This document shows positions 42,828 to 52,721 of a DNA stretch of 64,000 nucleotides, in pieces. The notes beneath the pieces were generated by a model, which ran no database searches, was not told the DNA's origin, and saw only the letters and a list, made by a program, of their open reading frames with translations. Position numbers and translations under genes: made by a program. This DNA is from Collinsella sp. (GTDB lineage Bacteria; Actinomycetota; Coriobacteriia; Coriobacteriales; Coriobacteriaceae). Where the stretch lies: positions 35,208-99,207 of the forward strand of contig JAHAAK010000001.1 of assembly GCA_018376905.1 (NCBI GenBank), read 5' to 3'. How positions within the stretch are numbered: the first letter of the stretch is position 1; the number at the start of each line of letters is the position of its first letter.

Positions 42828-43217
42828 CTAGTCGGTCATTGTTGGCGCCGAAGCGCCATCCCGCCTCAGCATCGACCTTAGCTTCTCGAAGCTCTCCTCG
42901 CTCAGGCAATGTTCCATGTGGCAGCCCTCTTGCGAGGCAACCTCAGGCGCTACGCCTGCGTCCTCGAGCAGCCCTACAAAAAAGCAATGGCGCTCCCACA
43001 TTTGGCGAGCGACCTCCAGACCGCGTTCCGTCAGATGCACATCGCGTTTGCCCATCTCCACGTAGCCGTTACTCTCTAAGGTCGCCATGGCCTTGGAAAC
43101 GCTCGCCTTGGTTACGCCCAGGTATTCGGCAACGTCAATCGATCGAACGATGCCTTGGTGCTTCGAGAGCACATAAATAGATTCGAGATAGTCTTCTCCG
43201 GATTCACGTAGGGCCAT
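42828..43217 (-). CDS. DtxR/MntR family metal-dependent repressor
   Basis: A 129-residue regulator: SGEDYLESIYVLSKHQG and VRSIDVAEYLGVTKASVSKA form the winged helix, and the dimerisation domain holds the metal-ligand cluster EGCHMEHCLSEESFEKL (Cys, Glu, His), like DtxR. It lacks the SH3-like third domain, as in MntR. Probably Mn- or Fe-responsive. Start 43217 follows GAAAGGCGGCCC. Its upstream region has three AGTTAGCC-like repeats, possibly its own operator. The 10TM metal exporter at 35656 may be a target. Confidence 0.92.
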   Translation of the reverse strand: MALRESGEDYLESIYVLSKHQGIVRSIDVAEYLGVTKASVSKAMATLESNGYVEMGKRDVHLTERGLEVARQMWERHCFFVGLLEDAGVAPEVASQEGCHMEHCLSEESFEKLRSMLRRDGASAPTMTD

Positions 43218-43241
43218 GGGCCGCCTTTCGCGATGAGTGCT

Positions 43242-43321
43242 AGTTAGCCTTTGGATACTTTCCTTGGCTTACTTTACCGCAAAAGTTGCCCATATCTTAC
43301 TACATTGACCAAAAGTTAGCC
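43242..43321 (-). promoter_or_regulatory. Direct AGTTAGCC repeats upstream of the DtxR gene
   Basis: AGTTAGCC (43242-43249), AAAAGTTGCC (43281-43290) and AAAAGTTAGCC (43311-43321) lie in the same orientation, 30-40 bases apart, in the promoter region. On the minus strand the word reads GGCTAACTTTT. Autoregulatory binding is inference. Confidence 0.45.
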
Positions 43322-43387
43322 GTGTTTCACAAAACGCGCGGGCGAAGCACAGCGCCACGGCGCGCGGCACGTGGCACACGGCGCGCA

Positions 43388-43436
43388 AGGAGTGTCCCCA
43401 GGTGCCGGCAGGAAAGGAACGTCCCCAAGTGCCGGG
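43388..43436. repeat. R2-family repeat, short copy
   Basis: AAGGAGTGTCCCCAGGTGCC followed by AAAGGAACGTCCCCAAGTGC. It lies just past the HAD gene stop on the minus strand. No R3 element accompanies it. Confidence 0.7.
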
Positions 43437-43449
43437 CGCCGACACGACG

Positions 43450-44220
43450 CTAGATCAGGTCAAAGTGCTTGGCGGCGTTGAAAATACCGTCGTCGTCAAC
43501 AGCAGTCGTTACGTAGGTCGCGGCGGCCTTGACGGTCTTCTGCGCATTGCCCATGGCAACACTTGTGCCCACGGCAGAAAACATCGCCAGGTCGTTCTCG
43601 CCGTCGCCAAAGGCAATCGCCTCGCTCGCGTCGATACCCAGGCGCTCGAGCGTCGCCGCCACACCCAGGTCCTTACCACCGTTAGCGGGGATAATGTCGC
43701 AGAACAGGTCGCACCAGCGCGTGGTGAGCGAATGCGACACGGCGTCGGTCACGATATGTTCGTCGGCCGGGTCCACAAAGGCGCAGAACTGGTAGACCGG
43801 TGCGTCAAAGGCGTGCTCAAACGGCTCCTCGTGGTAGACGATTCCCGCGTTGCTGCCAGCCGTCACCACGCGCTCGGACAGGCGGTTCACAAACGAGTTC
43901 TCGCCCTGCATACACAGCGAATCATAGCGCCCCTGCGCCACCTGGTCCACGATCACCGCGACGTCGTCCGGATCAATCGGGCAGCTGCGGTAGACGCCCT
44001 TGGCATCAAAACAGTGCTGGCCCGAAAGCGTAATGTACGCATCCCAACCCAAGTCGAACAGCCAATCGGGCATCTGGTAGGTCGGGCGACCCGTGGCGAT
44101 CACGCATGCAATCCCCTGCTCGTGAAAGCTGTCGAGCACCTGTTGCGCCGACGCCGGAATCCGGTGCGTCTTAAAGCTCAGCAGCGTGCCGTCGATATCG
44201 AAAAACGCAGCCTTGATCAT
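43450..44220 (-). CDS. Cof-type HAD-superfamily phosphatase
   Basis: A 256-residue cytoplasmic HAD hydrolase of type IIB. Motif I is FFDIDGTLLSFKTH with the nucleophile Asp, motif II ACVIATGRPTYQMP, motif III lysine in IIPANGGKDLGVAATLERLG, and motif IV AIAFGDGENDLAMFSAVG. Typical substrates are sugar phosphates, nucleotides or flavin mononucleotide. The start at 44220 lies only six bases past the stop of the upstream ABC-F gene, so the two probably share a transcript. GAGGATG overlaps the start. Confidence 0.93.
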   Translation of the reverse strand: MIKAAFFDIDGTLLSFKTHRIPASAQQVLDSFHEQGIACVIATGRPTYQMPDWLFDLGWDAYITLSGQHCFDAKGVYRSCPIDPDDVAVIVDQVAQGRYDSLCMQGENSFVNRLSERVVTAGSNAGIVYHEEPFEHAFDAPVYQFCAFVDPADEHIVTDAVSHSLTTRWCDLFCDIIPANGGKDLGVAATLERLGIDASEAIAFGDGENDLAMFSAVGTSVAMGNAQKTVKAAATYVTTAVDDDGIFNAAKHFDLI

Positions 44221-44226
44221 CCTCGC

Positions 44227-46086
44227 CTACTCCTCGCCCTCGAGCTTTTCGCTTGCCTCGAGCCACGCCATCTCCAGCGCGTCCATGGCGGCGTGGGCCT
44301 CGTCGATCTTTGCCTGTTGCTCGCCCAGCGCCGTGTAGTTGGTGGGGTCGACCTGAGCCATCGCGGCCTCGGCCTCCTCCACGCGGGCGCGCTGCGTCTC
44401 CATTTTGCGCTCGAGCGAGCTCACCTCGCGGCGAAGCTTCTGACGTTCGGCGTTGGAAAGGCCATTGGGCTGACCGCTCGACTTGGGCTTTTCGGCCGCA
44501 GCTGCCGCGGCACCGGTGTCAAACGTGCCGGTCTTGGCGCTCGGCGCGCCCACGGGCTCGCCCTCGGCGGTAGCGTTGCACAGGCGCAGGTACTGGTCCA
44601 CGCCACCGGGCATATGCGTCAGGTGGCCGTCGAGCAGCGCCCACTGCTGGTCGGTCACGCGCTCCATCAAAAAGCGGTCGTGCGTCACCAGGATCAGCGT
44701 GCCGGGCCAGCCGTCGAGCAGGTCCTCGACAATCGCCAGCATATCGGTATCCAGGTCGTTGCCGGGCTCGTCCAGGATAAGCACGTTGGGCTCGTCCAGG
44801 ATCGTCAGCAGCAGCGACAGGCGACGGCGCTGGCCGCCCGAAAGATCGCCGATGCGACTCCAGAGCTGCTGCGTCGTAAAGCCCAGACGCTCGCAGAGCT
44901 TCTCGGGCGAGGTCTCCTTGCCGTCGATGACGTAATACTTCTTATAGTTGCTGAGCACCTCGCGGATCGTGTCGCCCATGTAGGGCTCGAGCTCCTCGAG
45001 CTGCTGCGATAGCACGCCAAAACGCACCGTCTGGCCGATCTTTACACGACCGCGCAGGGGCGCAATCTTGCCCTGAATCACGTCAAGCAGTGTGGATTTG
45101 CCGGCGCCGTTCTCGCCCAACAGGCCATAGCGGTCGCCCGCACCGATGAGCCAGGTCACGTCGGAGAGCACCTGCTTGGGCGCGCCATCGGTATCCGCAT
45201 AGCCGGCATCCACGTCGATGACATCGATAACCTGCTTGCCCAGACGGCTCACCGCCAGGCGCTTAAGCTCCAGCTCGTCGCGCACGGGCGGCACGTCGGC
45301 GATGAGCTCGCGAGCGGCGTCCACGCGAAACTTGGGCTTGGTGGAGCGGGCCTGGGCGCCGCGACTCAGCCACGCAAGCTCCTTGCGCGCCATGTTGCGA
45401 CGGCGTTCCTCGGTGACGGCGGCCATGCGGTCGCGCTCCACGCGCTGCAGGATGTATGCCGAGTAGCCGCCCTCGAAGGGATCGACCTGGCCGTCGTGGA
45501 CCTCCCACATGCTGTTGCAGACCTCGTCCAAGAACCAGCGATCGTGCGTGACCACGAGCATGGCGCCCTGGCCGCGCTGCCAGCGAGCCTTAAGATGGCG
45601 TGCAAGCCAGTTGATGGTGCGCATGTCCAGGTGGTTGGTGGGCTCATCGAGCATGAGCACGTCATAGTCGCCGATCAGCAGGCGCGCGAGATCAACGCGG
45701 CGGCGCTGACCGCCCGAGAGCTCGCCCACCGTGCCCTCCCAGGGCACATCGCTAATAAGACCGGCCAGAATCTGGCGCGTACGCGGGCTCGACGCCCACT
45801 CGTACTCGGGGGCGTCGCCCACAACGGCATGATGCACGGTATCAGTATCGACCAGGTTGTCCTTTTGGCCGAGCAGACCGATCGTCGTGCCGCGGCGGTG
45901 CGTCACGCGTCCGTCGTCGGGCTCCAGCGTGCCAGCGAGCACGCTCAGCAGCGTCGACTTGCCGTCGCCGTTTTTACCGACAATACCAATGCGGTCGCCC
46001 TCGCCCACGCCGAGCGTCACGCTATCGAAAATATGCTTGGTGGGAAACTCTAGGCTGACGGAATCGCATCCCAAAAGAATCGCCAT
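44227..46086 (-). CDS. ABC-F family ATPase (Uup-like)
   Basis: A 619-residue soluble protein with two ATP-binding domains and no membrane segments. Walker A: GIVGKNGDGKSTLLSVLAG and GLLGENGAGKSTLLDVIQG; signatures: VGELSGGQRRRVDLARLL and IGDLSGGQRRRLSLLLTIL; Walker B: LMLDEPTNHLD and LILDEPGNDLD. The C-terminal 80 residues are a coiled coil (RQKLRREVSSLERKMETQRA), as in Uup. ABC-F proteins act on the ribosome. The ATG at 46086 follows AAGGAGCAGGGCAT. The open frame extends across an R1 hairpin, which rules out the longer start. The HAD gene follows closely. Confidence 0.93.
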   Translation of the reverse strand: MAILLGCDSVSLEFPTKHIFDSVTLGVGEGDRIGIVGKNGDGKSTLLSVLAGTLEPDDGRVTHRRGTTIGLLGQKDNLVDTDTVHHAVVGDAPEYEWASSPRTRQILAGLISDVPWEGTVGELSGGQRRRVDLARLLIGDYDVLMLDEPTNHLDMRTINWLARHLKARWQRGQGAMLVVTHDRWFLDEVCNSMWEVHDGQVDPFEGGYSAYILQRVERDRMAAVTEERRRNMARKELAWLSRGAQARSTKPKFRVDAARELIADVPPVRDELELKRLAVSRLGKQVIDVIDVDAGYADTDGAPKQVLSDVTWLIGAGDRYGLLGENGAGKSTLLDVIQGKIAPLRGRVKIGQTVRFGVLSQQLEELEPYMGDTIREVLSNYKKYYVIDGKETSPEKLCERLGFTTQQLWSRIGDLSGGQRRRLSLLLTILDEPNVLILDEPGNDLDTDMLAIVEDLLDGWPGTLILVTHDRFLMERVTDQQWALLDGHLTHMPGGVDQYLRLCNATAEGEPVGAPSAKTGTFDTGAAAAAAEKPKSSGQPNGLSNAERQKLRREVSSLERKMETQRARVEEAEAAMAQVDPTNYTALGEQQAKIDEAHAAMDALEMAWLEASEKLEGEE

Positions 46087-46144
46087 ATGCCCTGCTCCTT
46101 CGTAGAAATTCAACGTTGTCCATGATAGCAGCGAGCCCCACCCC

Positions 46145-46180
46145 AAACCACCACGAAGGCGCCTGTCCCCTTTGTGGTGG
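46145..46180. repeat. R1-family hairpin
   Basis: AAACCACCACGAAGG pairs with CCTTTGTGGTGG with one mismatch. It lies between the end of pstB and the start of the ABC-F gene. Confidence 0.7.
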
Positions 46181-46202
46181 TCGTTTCGGTCGCAGAGCAA
46201 AA

Positions 46203-46234
46203 GGCGGGCCATCTCCCGCAAGAGATGACCCGCC
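46203..46234 (-). terminator. Hairpin downstream of pstB
   Basis: GGCGGG..ATCTC pairs with GAGAT..CCCGCC, 57 bases past the pstB stop. On the minus strand CTTTTGC follows. Probable end of the pst transcript. Confidence 0.6.
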
Positions 46235-46290
46235 TCTCCAATCAGTCCCGTGGCAACCGTGGCCGCCGCGGGCCTCAAGCATGTCCCGGA

Positions 46291-47159
<869 letters not shown>

Positions 47160-47163
<4 letters not shown>

Positions 47164-48086
47164 TCGGCCGTCATCTTCCTTGCCAGTTGCTTGCCCACGA
47201 TACGGGCGATTACGTTAAACAGCAACACGCAAATCATCAGCAGTGCAGCGGTGCCCCAGACGATCTGCTGGGCCTCGGGGCTGCCCTCGCCATAGATCTT
47301 GTAGATATGCACGGCGAGCGACTCGCCGGGGCGGAACACGTTCCAGGCGCAGGTGGGGCTCGACAGGTTAAAGCTCAAGAAGTTCAGACGCACCGGCGAG
47401 CTCATGCCCGAGGTAAAGAGCAGCGCCGCGGCCTCGCCAAAGACGCGGCCGGCCGAAAGCACGATGCCGGTCACGATGGCGGGCATGGCCTCGGGAATCA
47501 GAATGTGCAGCGTGGCTTCCCAGCGAGTGAGGCCCATGGCCAGGCACGCATCGCGCTGGGCCTGTGGCACGTCCTCGAGCGCTTGCTGAATCACGCGCAC
47601 TAGGATGGGGATGTTGAACATGGTGAGTGCGACGGCGCCGGAGATGATGGAATACTTCCAGCCCAGCTGCACCGAGAACACCAGGAAACCGAACATGCCG
47701 ACAACGATGGAGGGCAGCGAGGACAGCGTCTCGATGGCGGTGGAGGCGATGTCGCGGATGGGCCCATTCGGCGCGTACTCAACCAGAAAGACCGCGCCGC
47801 CCAGACTGATGGGCACCGAGATGACCAGAGTGATCAGCAGCAGGTAGAACGAGTCGAACAGCTGGTAGAGCACGCCGCCCTGCGTTCCGTTGGCGCGCGA
47901 CGGCTCCGTGAGAAAGCCCGGCTGGAACAGCGTCGAGATGCCCTCGAACAGGATATAGGCCACCATGGAGACGACGATGAGCATGACGATGGCGACGATC
48001 GCCGTCAACATGCCCGTGGCGAAGCGGTCCTGCTTTTGGACACGCCCGAGCCTCGCCTCGTCGATGTGGATACGCGTGCTAGCCAC
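47160..48086 (-). CDS. pstA: Phosphate ABC transporter permease PstA
   Basis: A 308-residue membrane permease with six predicted helices. The family-specific segment is ASTAIETLSSLPSIVVGMFG, and the EAA-like loop is QRDACLAMGLTRWEATLHIL. The N-terminus is cytoplasmic and basic (HIDEARLGRVQKQDRF). It overlaps the pstC end by eight bases and the pstB start by four, showing a tightly packed operon. Confidence 0.95.
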
Positions 48087-48987
48087 GAGCCTTCGCCCCC
48101 TTGCGGCCGATAAGGTGGATGATCAGGATGAAGATGAGACTCATGCCCATCAGCAACAGGCCGAGCGCCCACAGAACATCGTCTTGGGCCGAGCCCTCGG
48201 CATAGACTGCCATGGACGTGGTGAGCGTGGTGGTGATGGTCGAAGCCGGCGACAGCAGCGACGTCGGCATGGCCTCGATGCCGCCGATGACCATGCGCAC
48301 GGCGAGCGTCTCGCCAAAGGCGCGGGTCATGCCCAAGATAACCGCGGTCATGAGCGACGGCATGGCGGACTTGAGCACCACGTGCCAGATGGTCTGCCAG
48401 CGGGTGTAGCCCAGCGCGAGCGAGCCCTGGCGGTAGCCGTCGGGCACGGCGCGCAGGCCATCGACCGAAAGCGTGGTCATGGTCGGCAGGATCATGACCG
48501 CCAGCACGATGGCGCCGGGCAAGATGCCCAGGCCCGTGCTCACGTGGAAAACGCTCTTCATAAGGCCGACGACAACGTGAAAGCAGATCAGGCCAAAGAC
48601 GACCGAGGGAATGCCGGTCAAAAGCTCAATGAGCGGCTGAAAGATCTTAGAGCCAAACTTAGGCCGAATCTCGACCGCAAAGATGGCAGAGCCGATGGCG
48701 ATGGGCAGCGCGATGAGCGTGGAGAGCACCATGACCGCAAACGAGGTGACGATCAGGGGCAGGGCGCCGGTGTAGGGCAGGCCGTTTTTGGCCGTGTTGG
48801 CCAGGTCCCACTTGGTGCCGGTGAAGAACTCGACGACCGAGACGCCGTCCTTGATAAAAGCCGAGAGGCCCTTTTGGGCGACCATAAAGATGAGCGCGGC
48901 AACGACAAGCGTCACGAGCGCAACGCACGCGCCCGTGACGCCCAGGCCCACGTTCTCAAGGTCGCGCTTTGGCAGCTGTTTTGCCAT
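48079..48987 (-). CDS. pstC: Phosphate ABC transporter permease PstC
   Basis: A 302-residue membrane permease with six predicted helices. PstC landmarks: FFTGTKWDLANTAKNGLPYT, LIELLTGIPSVVFGLICFHV, and the EAA-type loop YRQGSLALGYTRWQTIWHVV. Start 48987 has GGAAAGGTTTGCA upstream. It lies 24 bases after the pstS stop and overlaps pstA. Confidence 0.95.
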   Translation of the reverse strand: MAKQLPKRDLENVGLGVTGACVALVTLVVAALIFMVAQKGLSAFIKDGVSVVEFFTGTKWDLANTAKNGLPYTGALPLIVTSFAVMVLSTLIALPIAIGSAIFAVEIRPKFGSKIFQPLIELLTGIPSVVFGLICFHVVVGLMKSVFHVSTGLGILPGAIVLAVMILPTMTTLSVDGLRAVPDGYRQGSLALGYTRWQTIWHVVLKSAMPSLMTAVILGMTRAFGETLAVRMVIGGIEAMPTSLLSPASTITTTLTTSMAVYAEGSAQDDVLWALGLLLMGMSLIFILIIHLIGRKGAKARG

Positions 48988-49011
48988 TGCAAACCTTTCC
49001 GGGGCGATTAC

Positions 49012-49950
49012 TTATTTAGCGGAGACCTTGCCGCTGGCGTCCTTGACGACCTTCATGGCAGAGACGGGGATGAAGCCCTGCTCCTCGACGAGCTTGCCCT
49101 GGACGTCGTCGGAGAGCATAAACTCCAGGAAGGCCTTGGTGGCCTCGTCGGCGTCCTTGGAGCAGTACATGTGCTCGGTCGCCCAGATCTTGAAGGAGTC
49201 GTCGGTGACGTTCTTGCTCTTGGGCTCGACGCCCTCGACCTTGATGGCGTTGAACTTGGAGTCATCGAAGTGCGAGAAGTCGAGGTAGGAGATGGCGTTG
49301 TCGGTACTGCCCATCTGAGTCTGGACATCGCCGGACTTGTCGAGCTCGGCGTCGCCCTTAAAGTCGACGGCCTCGTCGCCAAAGACGGCGGCCTCGAAGG
49401 TGGCGCGGGTACCGGAGCCGGCCTTGCGGTTGAGGACAACGATCTTGGCGTCGTCGCCGCCGACCTCCTTCCAGTTGGTGATCTGGCCGGAGAAGATGCC
49501 CTTGAGCTGCTCGAGGGACAAATCGTCGACCGTCACGTTCTTAGAGACGACGGGGCCCATGCCCACAACGGCGACCTCGTGGTCGACGAGGTTCTTGACC
49601 TGGTCGGCCTCGAGCTTGGTCTCGGCGAAGACGTCGGAGTTACCAATGGTGACGGTGCCGGCGGCGACAGCGGTCAGACCCTTGCCCGAACCGTTGCCCG
49701 AGCCGGAGACGGAGACGTCGGGGTTGGCATCCATGAACTTCTCGGCAGCAGCCTCGACGAGAGCCTGGAACGAGGATGCACCGTCGTAGGTCACCTCGCC
49801 GGAGACGGACTCGGCAGCGGCGGCGCTACCCTTGTCGGCGGCACCGGAGGCACCTGAGCCGCCGCACCCAACGAGACCGAGACCGACGATGCTGGCAAGA
49901 CCACCAGCGAGGCCGAGGAACTGACGACGAGAATAAGCCTGATCGAGCAT
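49012..49950 (-). CDS. pstS: Phosphate-binding lipoprotein PstS
   Basis: A 312-residue extracytoplasmic phosphate receptor. The N-terminus has a twin-arginine-like signal (SRRQFLGLAGG) and a lipobox ending in LVGC, with the lipidated Cys at about residue 29. Mature-domain motifs include VSGSGNGSGKGLTAVAAGTV (phosphate site) and VVLNRKAGSGTRATFEAAVF (Ser/Arg phosphate ligands). ATG 49950 follows GAAAGGAAGATC. It is the first gene of pstSCAB. The next 200 bases upstream show no obvious Pho box. Confidence 0.95.
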   Translation of the reverse strand: MLDQAYSRRQFLGLAGGLASIVGLGLVGCGGSGASGAADKGSAAAAESVSGEVTYDGASSFQALVEAAAEKFMDANPDVSVSGSGNGSGKGLTAVAAGTVTIGNSDVFAETKLEADQVKNLVDHEVAVVGMGPVVSKNVTVDDLSLEQLKGIFSGQITNWKEVGGDDAKIVVLNRKAGSGTRATFEAAVFGDEAVDFKGDAELDKSGDVQTQMGSTDNAISYLDFSHFDDSKFNAIKVEGVEPKSKNVTDDSFKIWATEHMYCSKDADEATKAFLEFMLSDDVQGKLVEEQGFIPVSAMKVVKDASGKVSAK

Positions 49951-50155
49951 GATCTTCCTTTCATACATGCGACTCGCGGGCACCCTGCCCGCTTTGCTGT
50001 TTGGAAAGATACGGCCTCGATCGGGCAGTGCCCGCGCCAACTGCGGTTTTTTACGGGCATCTGATAGACCCTTACCGCAAGCGCAGCACGGCCTTTACAA
50101 ACGAATAACAATCCAGCGCCGAACATGGCGCACCTTTTACACCAGAGGAAGGTAG

Positions 50156-50235
50156 TTGTTGGGGACGTTCTTAAACGACTAGTCGTTGGGGACGTTCTTG
50201 TTTGACTAGTCATTTAAGAACGTCCCCAAGGACTA
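50156..50235. repeat. R2-family repeat array
   Basis: GGGGACGTTC words occur twice in direct orientation and once inverted (GAACGTCCCC), with ACTAGTCGTT and ACTAGTCATT between. It directly precedes R3 copy B. Confidence 0.8.
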
Positions 50236-50267
50236 CCTTGGAAACCCCACAGGTTGAGCATAAGTCA

Positions 50268-50410
50268 GCGAAAACGCCCCTAAGCGAGCAAGGTGACGTG
50301 AAAGAGGAGGGAAGCGTACTTTTGTACGCGACCGACGATTGAACGTCAGATTGCCGCTTGGGGGCGTTTGCAGCGTCGAGCTGTTACGCGGTTTGGTAAA
50401 ACCGCGTAAC
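50268..50410 (+). repeat. R3 structured element, copy B, with 3' hairpin
   Basis: Same outer stem as copy A (50272-50286 with 50355-50369) except one A-to-G change that keeps a wobble pair. GGTGACGTGAAAGAGGAGGG and the 3' AACGTCAGATTGCCGCTT are identical to copy A. The apical hairpin is different: GCGTAC-TTTT-GTACGC replaces the TGACC-TTTT-GGTCA of copy A. The following GTTACGCGGTTT/AAACCGCGTAAC hairpin (50383-50410) ends two bases before the stop codon of the opposite-strand peptidase. Confidence 0.78.
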
Positions 50411-50411
50411 C

Positions 50412-51848
50412 CTAAAGCTCTAATTCATTCAAACGGAGGATCGCAACAATATAGATCTTGAGCGCCTGCTTGAGCTGTTCCTCGTTGGCGCACTCGTTGG
50501 GGCCGTGCATCTGGCCGCCCCATGCGGGCAGCTCCAGGCCGGTCTCCTCGGGGCCAAACGAGACGGCGCGGGCAAAGTTGCGCGCGTACGTGCCGCCGCC
50601 CATGGCAAAGGGCTCGGCATGCTTGCCGGTGAACTCGTTATAGGTATCGATAAGCGCCTTCACGGCCGGATCGTCGGCAGACACCGAGAACGGCACCTTC
50701 GCACGACCCACACGGCACGTCACGCCAAAACGGCCCACGAGCGGGTCGAGCTGCTCGCGGATGGTATCGGCACTCGTGCTGTCGGGGAAGCGCACGTCGA
50801 TGACCTGCTCAATATGGCCATCCGCCACACGGATGACGCCAGCGTTGCAGGTAAGCGGGCCAAACGCTGGGCTCGTCGCGTCGATACCCAGGCCGCGACC
50901 ATAGGCATCCGCATGCACAAAGGCCAGGAACTTGACGAACTCGTGCTCGGCAGGCGTCAGCAGGCGCTCGTCGCGTGCACCAAACGCGTCCTCGGCCTCG
51001 CGCAGATACGACACGATCAGGCCGACGGCATTGATCGTCCCCTCGGGCATCGAGGCGTGACCGCCAATACCGTGGGCGAAAATCTGCACATGACCATTGT
51101 CGAGAGCCGTGATCTCCAGGCGGTCAGCATTCTCGACCGGCGCCGGCAGCTCATCGGCGGCAATCGCGAGCTCGCAGATAGACTGCGACGGAATGGCGTT
51201 GCTCGCCTCGGCACCGCTCCAGGACACAATGCGCCCGCCGTCGATCTTGGGGCTCACGAACGTCGCCCCAAACTGGCCCTTCTCAGCATTGCAGACCGGG
51301 AACTCGGCATCGGGCGTAAACAAAAAGTCGGGGTCTGCGTTGTTCTCCAGATAATGGTGAACGTCGGACATGCCCACTTCCTCATCGCAGCCCAGCAGCG
51401 CGCGGAAGGTGTAGCGCGGAACAATGCCGTGCTTGAGCAAGTAGGCGCCGGCGTAGAGTGACAATACCGCCGGGCCCTTGTCGTCAATCACGCCGCGACC
51501 GAGCAGCCAGCCCTCGCGGCGCTCCATGGTGAACGGGTCGGTGTTCCAGCCAGGGCCGGCGGGAACCACGTCCACGTGGCAGATAGTCGCGAGCTGTTTG
51601 TCGCCGCGGCCCGGGATATCGGCGATTCCCACATAGCCCTCGTCGTCGCTCGTCTGATAGCCGAGCTTCTGCGCAATGCCGAGCGCGCAATCGAGCGCAT
51701 CACGGACCGGGCGGCCAAACGGCGCACCGAGCTCCGCATTGGCAGCAACGGCCACGGACGGATAGCTCACCAGCTGTTCGATATCGGCAACGACATCTTC
51801 CCAGACCTCGTCGACATACTCGGTAACGCTCTGCTCCACCTGATTCAT
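50412..51848 (-). CDS. M20 family dipeptidase (PepV/Sapep-like)
   Basis: A 478-residue di-zinc peptidase. Metal and catalytic motifs: QLATICHVDVVPAGPGW (His, Asp), LLGRGVIDDKGPAVLSLYAG (bridging Asp), LLGCDEEVGMSDVHHYL (Glu pair), FTPDAEFPVCNAEKGQFG, and GGQMHGPNECANEE (last His). The large lid domain is typical of PepV/Sapep dipeptidases. Cytoplasmic, releasing amino acids from dipeptides. The ATG at 51848 has GGAGGTCGTCC. The HAD gene ends just upstream on the same strand (51903), so the two may be co-transcribed. Confidence 0.92.
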   Translation of the reverse strand: MNQVEQSVTEYVDEVWEDVVADIEQLVSYPSVAVAANAELGAPFGRPVRDALDCALGIAQKLGYQTSDDEGYVGIADIPGRGDKQLATICHVDVVPAGPGWNTDPFTMERREGWLLGRGVIDDKGPAVLSLYAGAYLLKHGIVPRYTFRALLGCDEEVGMSDVHHYLENNADPDFLFTPDAEFPVCNAEKGQFGATFVSPKIDGGRIVSWSGAEASNAIPSQSICELAIAADELPAPVENADRLEITALDNGHVQIFAHGIGGHASMPEGTINAVGLIVSYLREAEDAFGARDERLLTPAEHEFVKFLAFVHADAYGRGLGIDATSPAFGPLTCNAGVIRVADGHIEQVIDVRFPDSTSADTIREQLDPLVGRFGVTCRVGRAKVPFSVSADDPAVKALIDTYNEFTGKHAEPFAMGGGTYARNFARAVSFGPEETGLELPAWGGQMHGPNECANEEQLKQALKIYIVAILRLNELEL

Positions 51849-51902
51849 GGACGACCTCCTTACCAATGAGCGGCGAGCGTGCCCGCCCCTCACATCAAAT
51901 AC

Positions 51903-52565
51903 CTATATAGCGAAAAGTTTAGCAAGCTCGGCCACCGAGTGCACCACTGCATCGGCGCCCGCTGCCTCGTGCTCGCCCGGCGCCGCCGCGCCCGAATAGA
52001 TACCAATGCACGGCACGCTCATCGCGTGCGCGCCCTCGACATCGTTAAAGCGATCGCCGATCATCACGGCATCGCCCGCGGCCGCACCCAAGGCCGCCAA
52101 CGCGTCGCGGACCGAATCGGCCTTGGTCTCGCGCCCCTGCGGCGGATTCATGCCAACCACCGCCTCAAACTGAGAAAGTCCCAGCTCTCCCACCATGTCA
52201 ACGCACTTTGCCTCCATGCGCGACGTCGCCACGGCCAAGCGCTTGCCCTGGGCGACCAACCCATCCAGCAGCTCGGGGATCCCGTCAAACACGGGATACT
52301 CCTCCGGTCCCAGCTCGTCAAAAAAGGCGCGGTACTCGTCGGCCACCACAAGCGACTCCTCGCGGGAGAAGCCATAAAAGTCGTGAAAACTCTTCCACAG
52401 GGGCGGCCCGATCATGCGACGCAGGTCACCCATCTGCGCCTCCGAAAACCCGCGTGCAGCCAGCGTCTTGCGCGTCGAGGTCATCACCGCCCGACCCGTA
52501 TCGGCCACCGTGCCATCAAAATCAAACAGCACGACCGGCCGTTTGCATATCTCCAGCGCCTCCAT
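51903..52565 (-). CDS. HAD-superfamily phosphatase (phosphoglycolate phosphatase-like)
   Basis: A 220-residue HAD hydrolase, subfamily IA: VVLFDFDGTVADTGRAVMTS (nucleophile Asp), LAVATSRMEAKCVDM (Thr/Ser motif II), lysine in RETKADSVRDALAAL, and AVMIGDRFNDVEGAHAM (motif IV). The helical cap lies between. Members hydrolyse phosphoglycolate or pyrophosphate. Two nearby ATGs exist (52571 and 52565); 52565 is preferred because GAGGG is six bases upstream of it. It lies immediately upstream of the M20 dipeptidase and is divergent from a DegV gene. Confidence 0.92.
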   Translation of the reverse strand: MEALEICKRPVVLFDFDGTVADTGRAVMTSTRKTLAARGFSEAQMGDLRRMIGPPLWKSFHDFYGFSREESLVVADEYRAFFDELGPEEYPVFDGIPELLDGLVAQGKRLAVATSRMEAKCVDMVGELGLSQFEAVVGMNPPQGRETKADSVRDALAALGAAAGDAVMIGDRFNDVEGAHAMSVPCIGIYSGAAAPGEHEAAGADAVVHSVAELAKLFAI

Positions 52566-52721
52566 CGGCATCCCTCTTCCCCAGTTGACGATTTCCACAC
52601 CGACACTTCAAACTGTTGACTATTCAACAATTGAACCTAGAAATGTGGAACGACTCCACTATACTTGTCGCACTTTGCTCTCAGAAGGCGGCGCGCAAGC
52701 GCCCCAACGAAAGGTGCAATT

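Larger units (their letters stand above)
49951..50411. other. Gene-free stretch upstream of pstS
   Basis: Contains the pst promoter region (about 49960-50150, no clear consensus seen), an R2 array (50156-50235), R3 copy B (50268-50369) and a 12-bp hairpin (50383-50410). Confidence 0.6.

Noticed and set aside
46087..46278. A 64-residue extension of the ABC-F protein
   Set aside because: It reads through an R1 hairpin; ATG 46086 has AAGGAG at suitable spacing.
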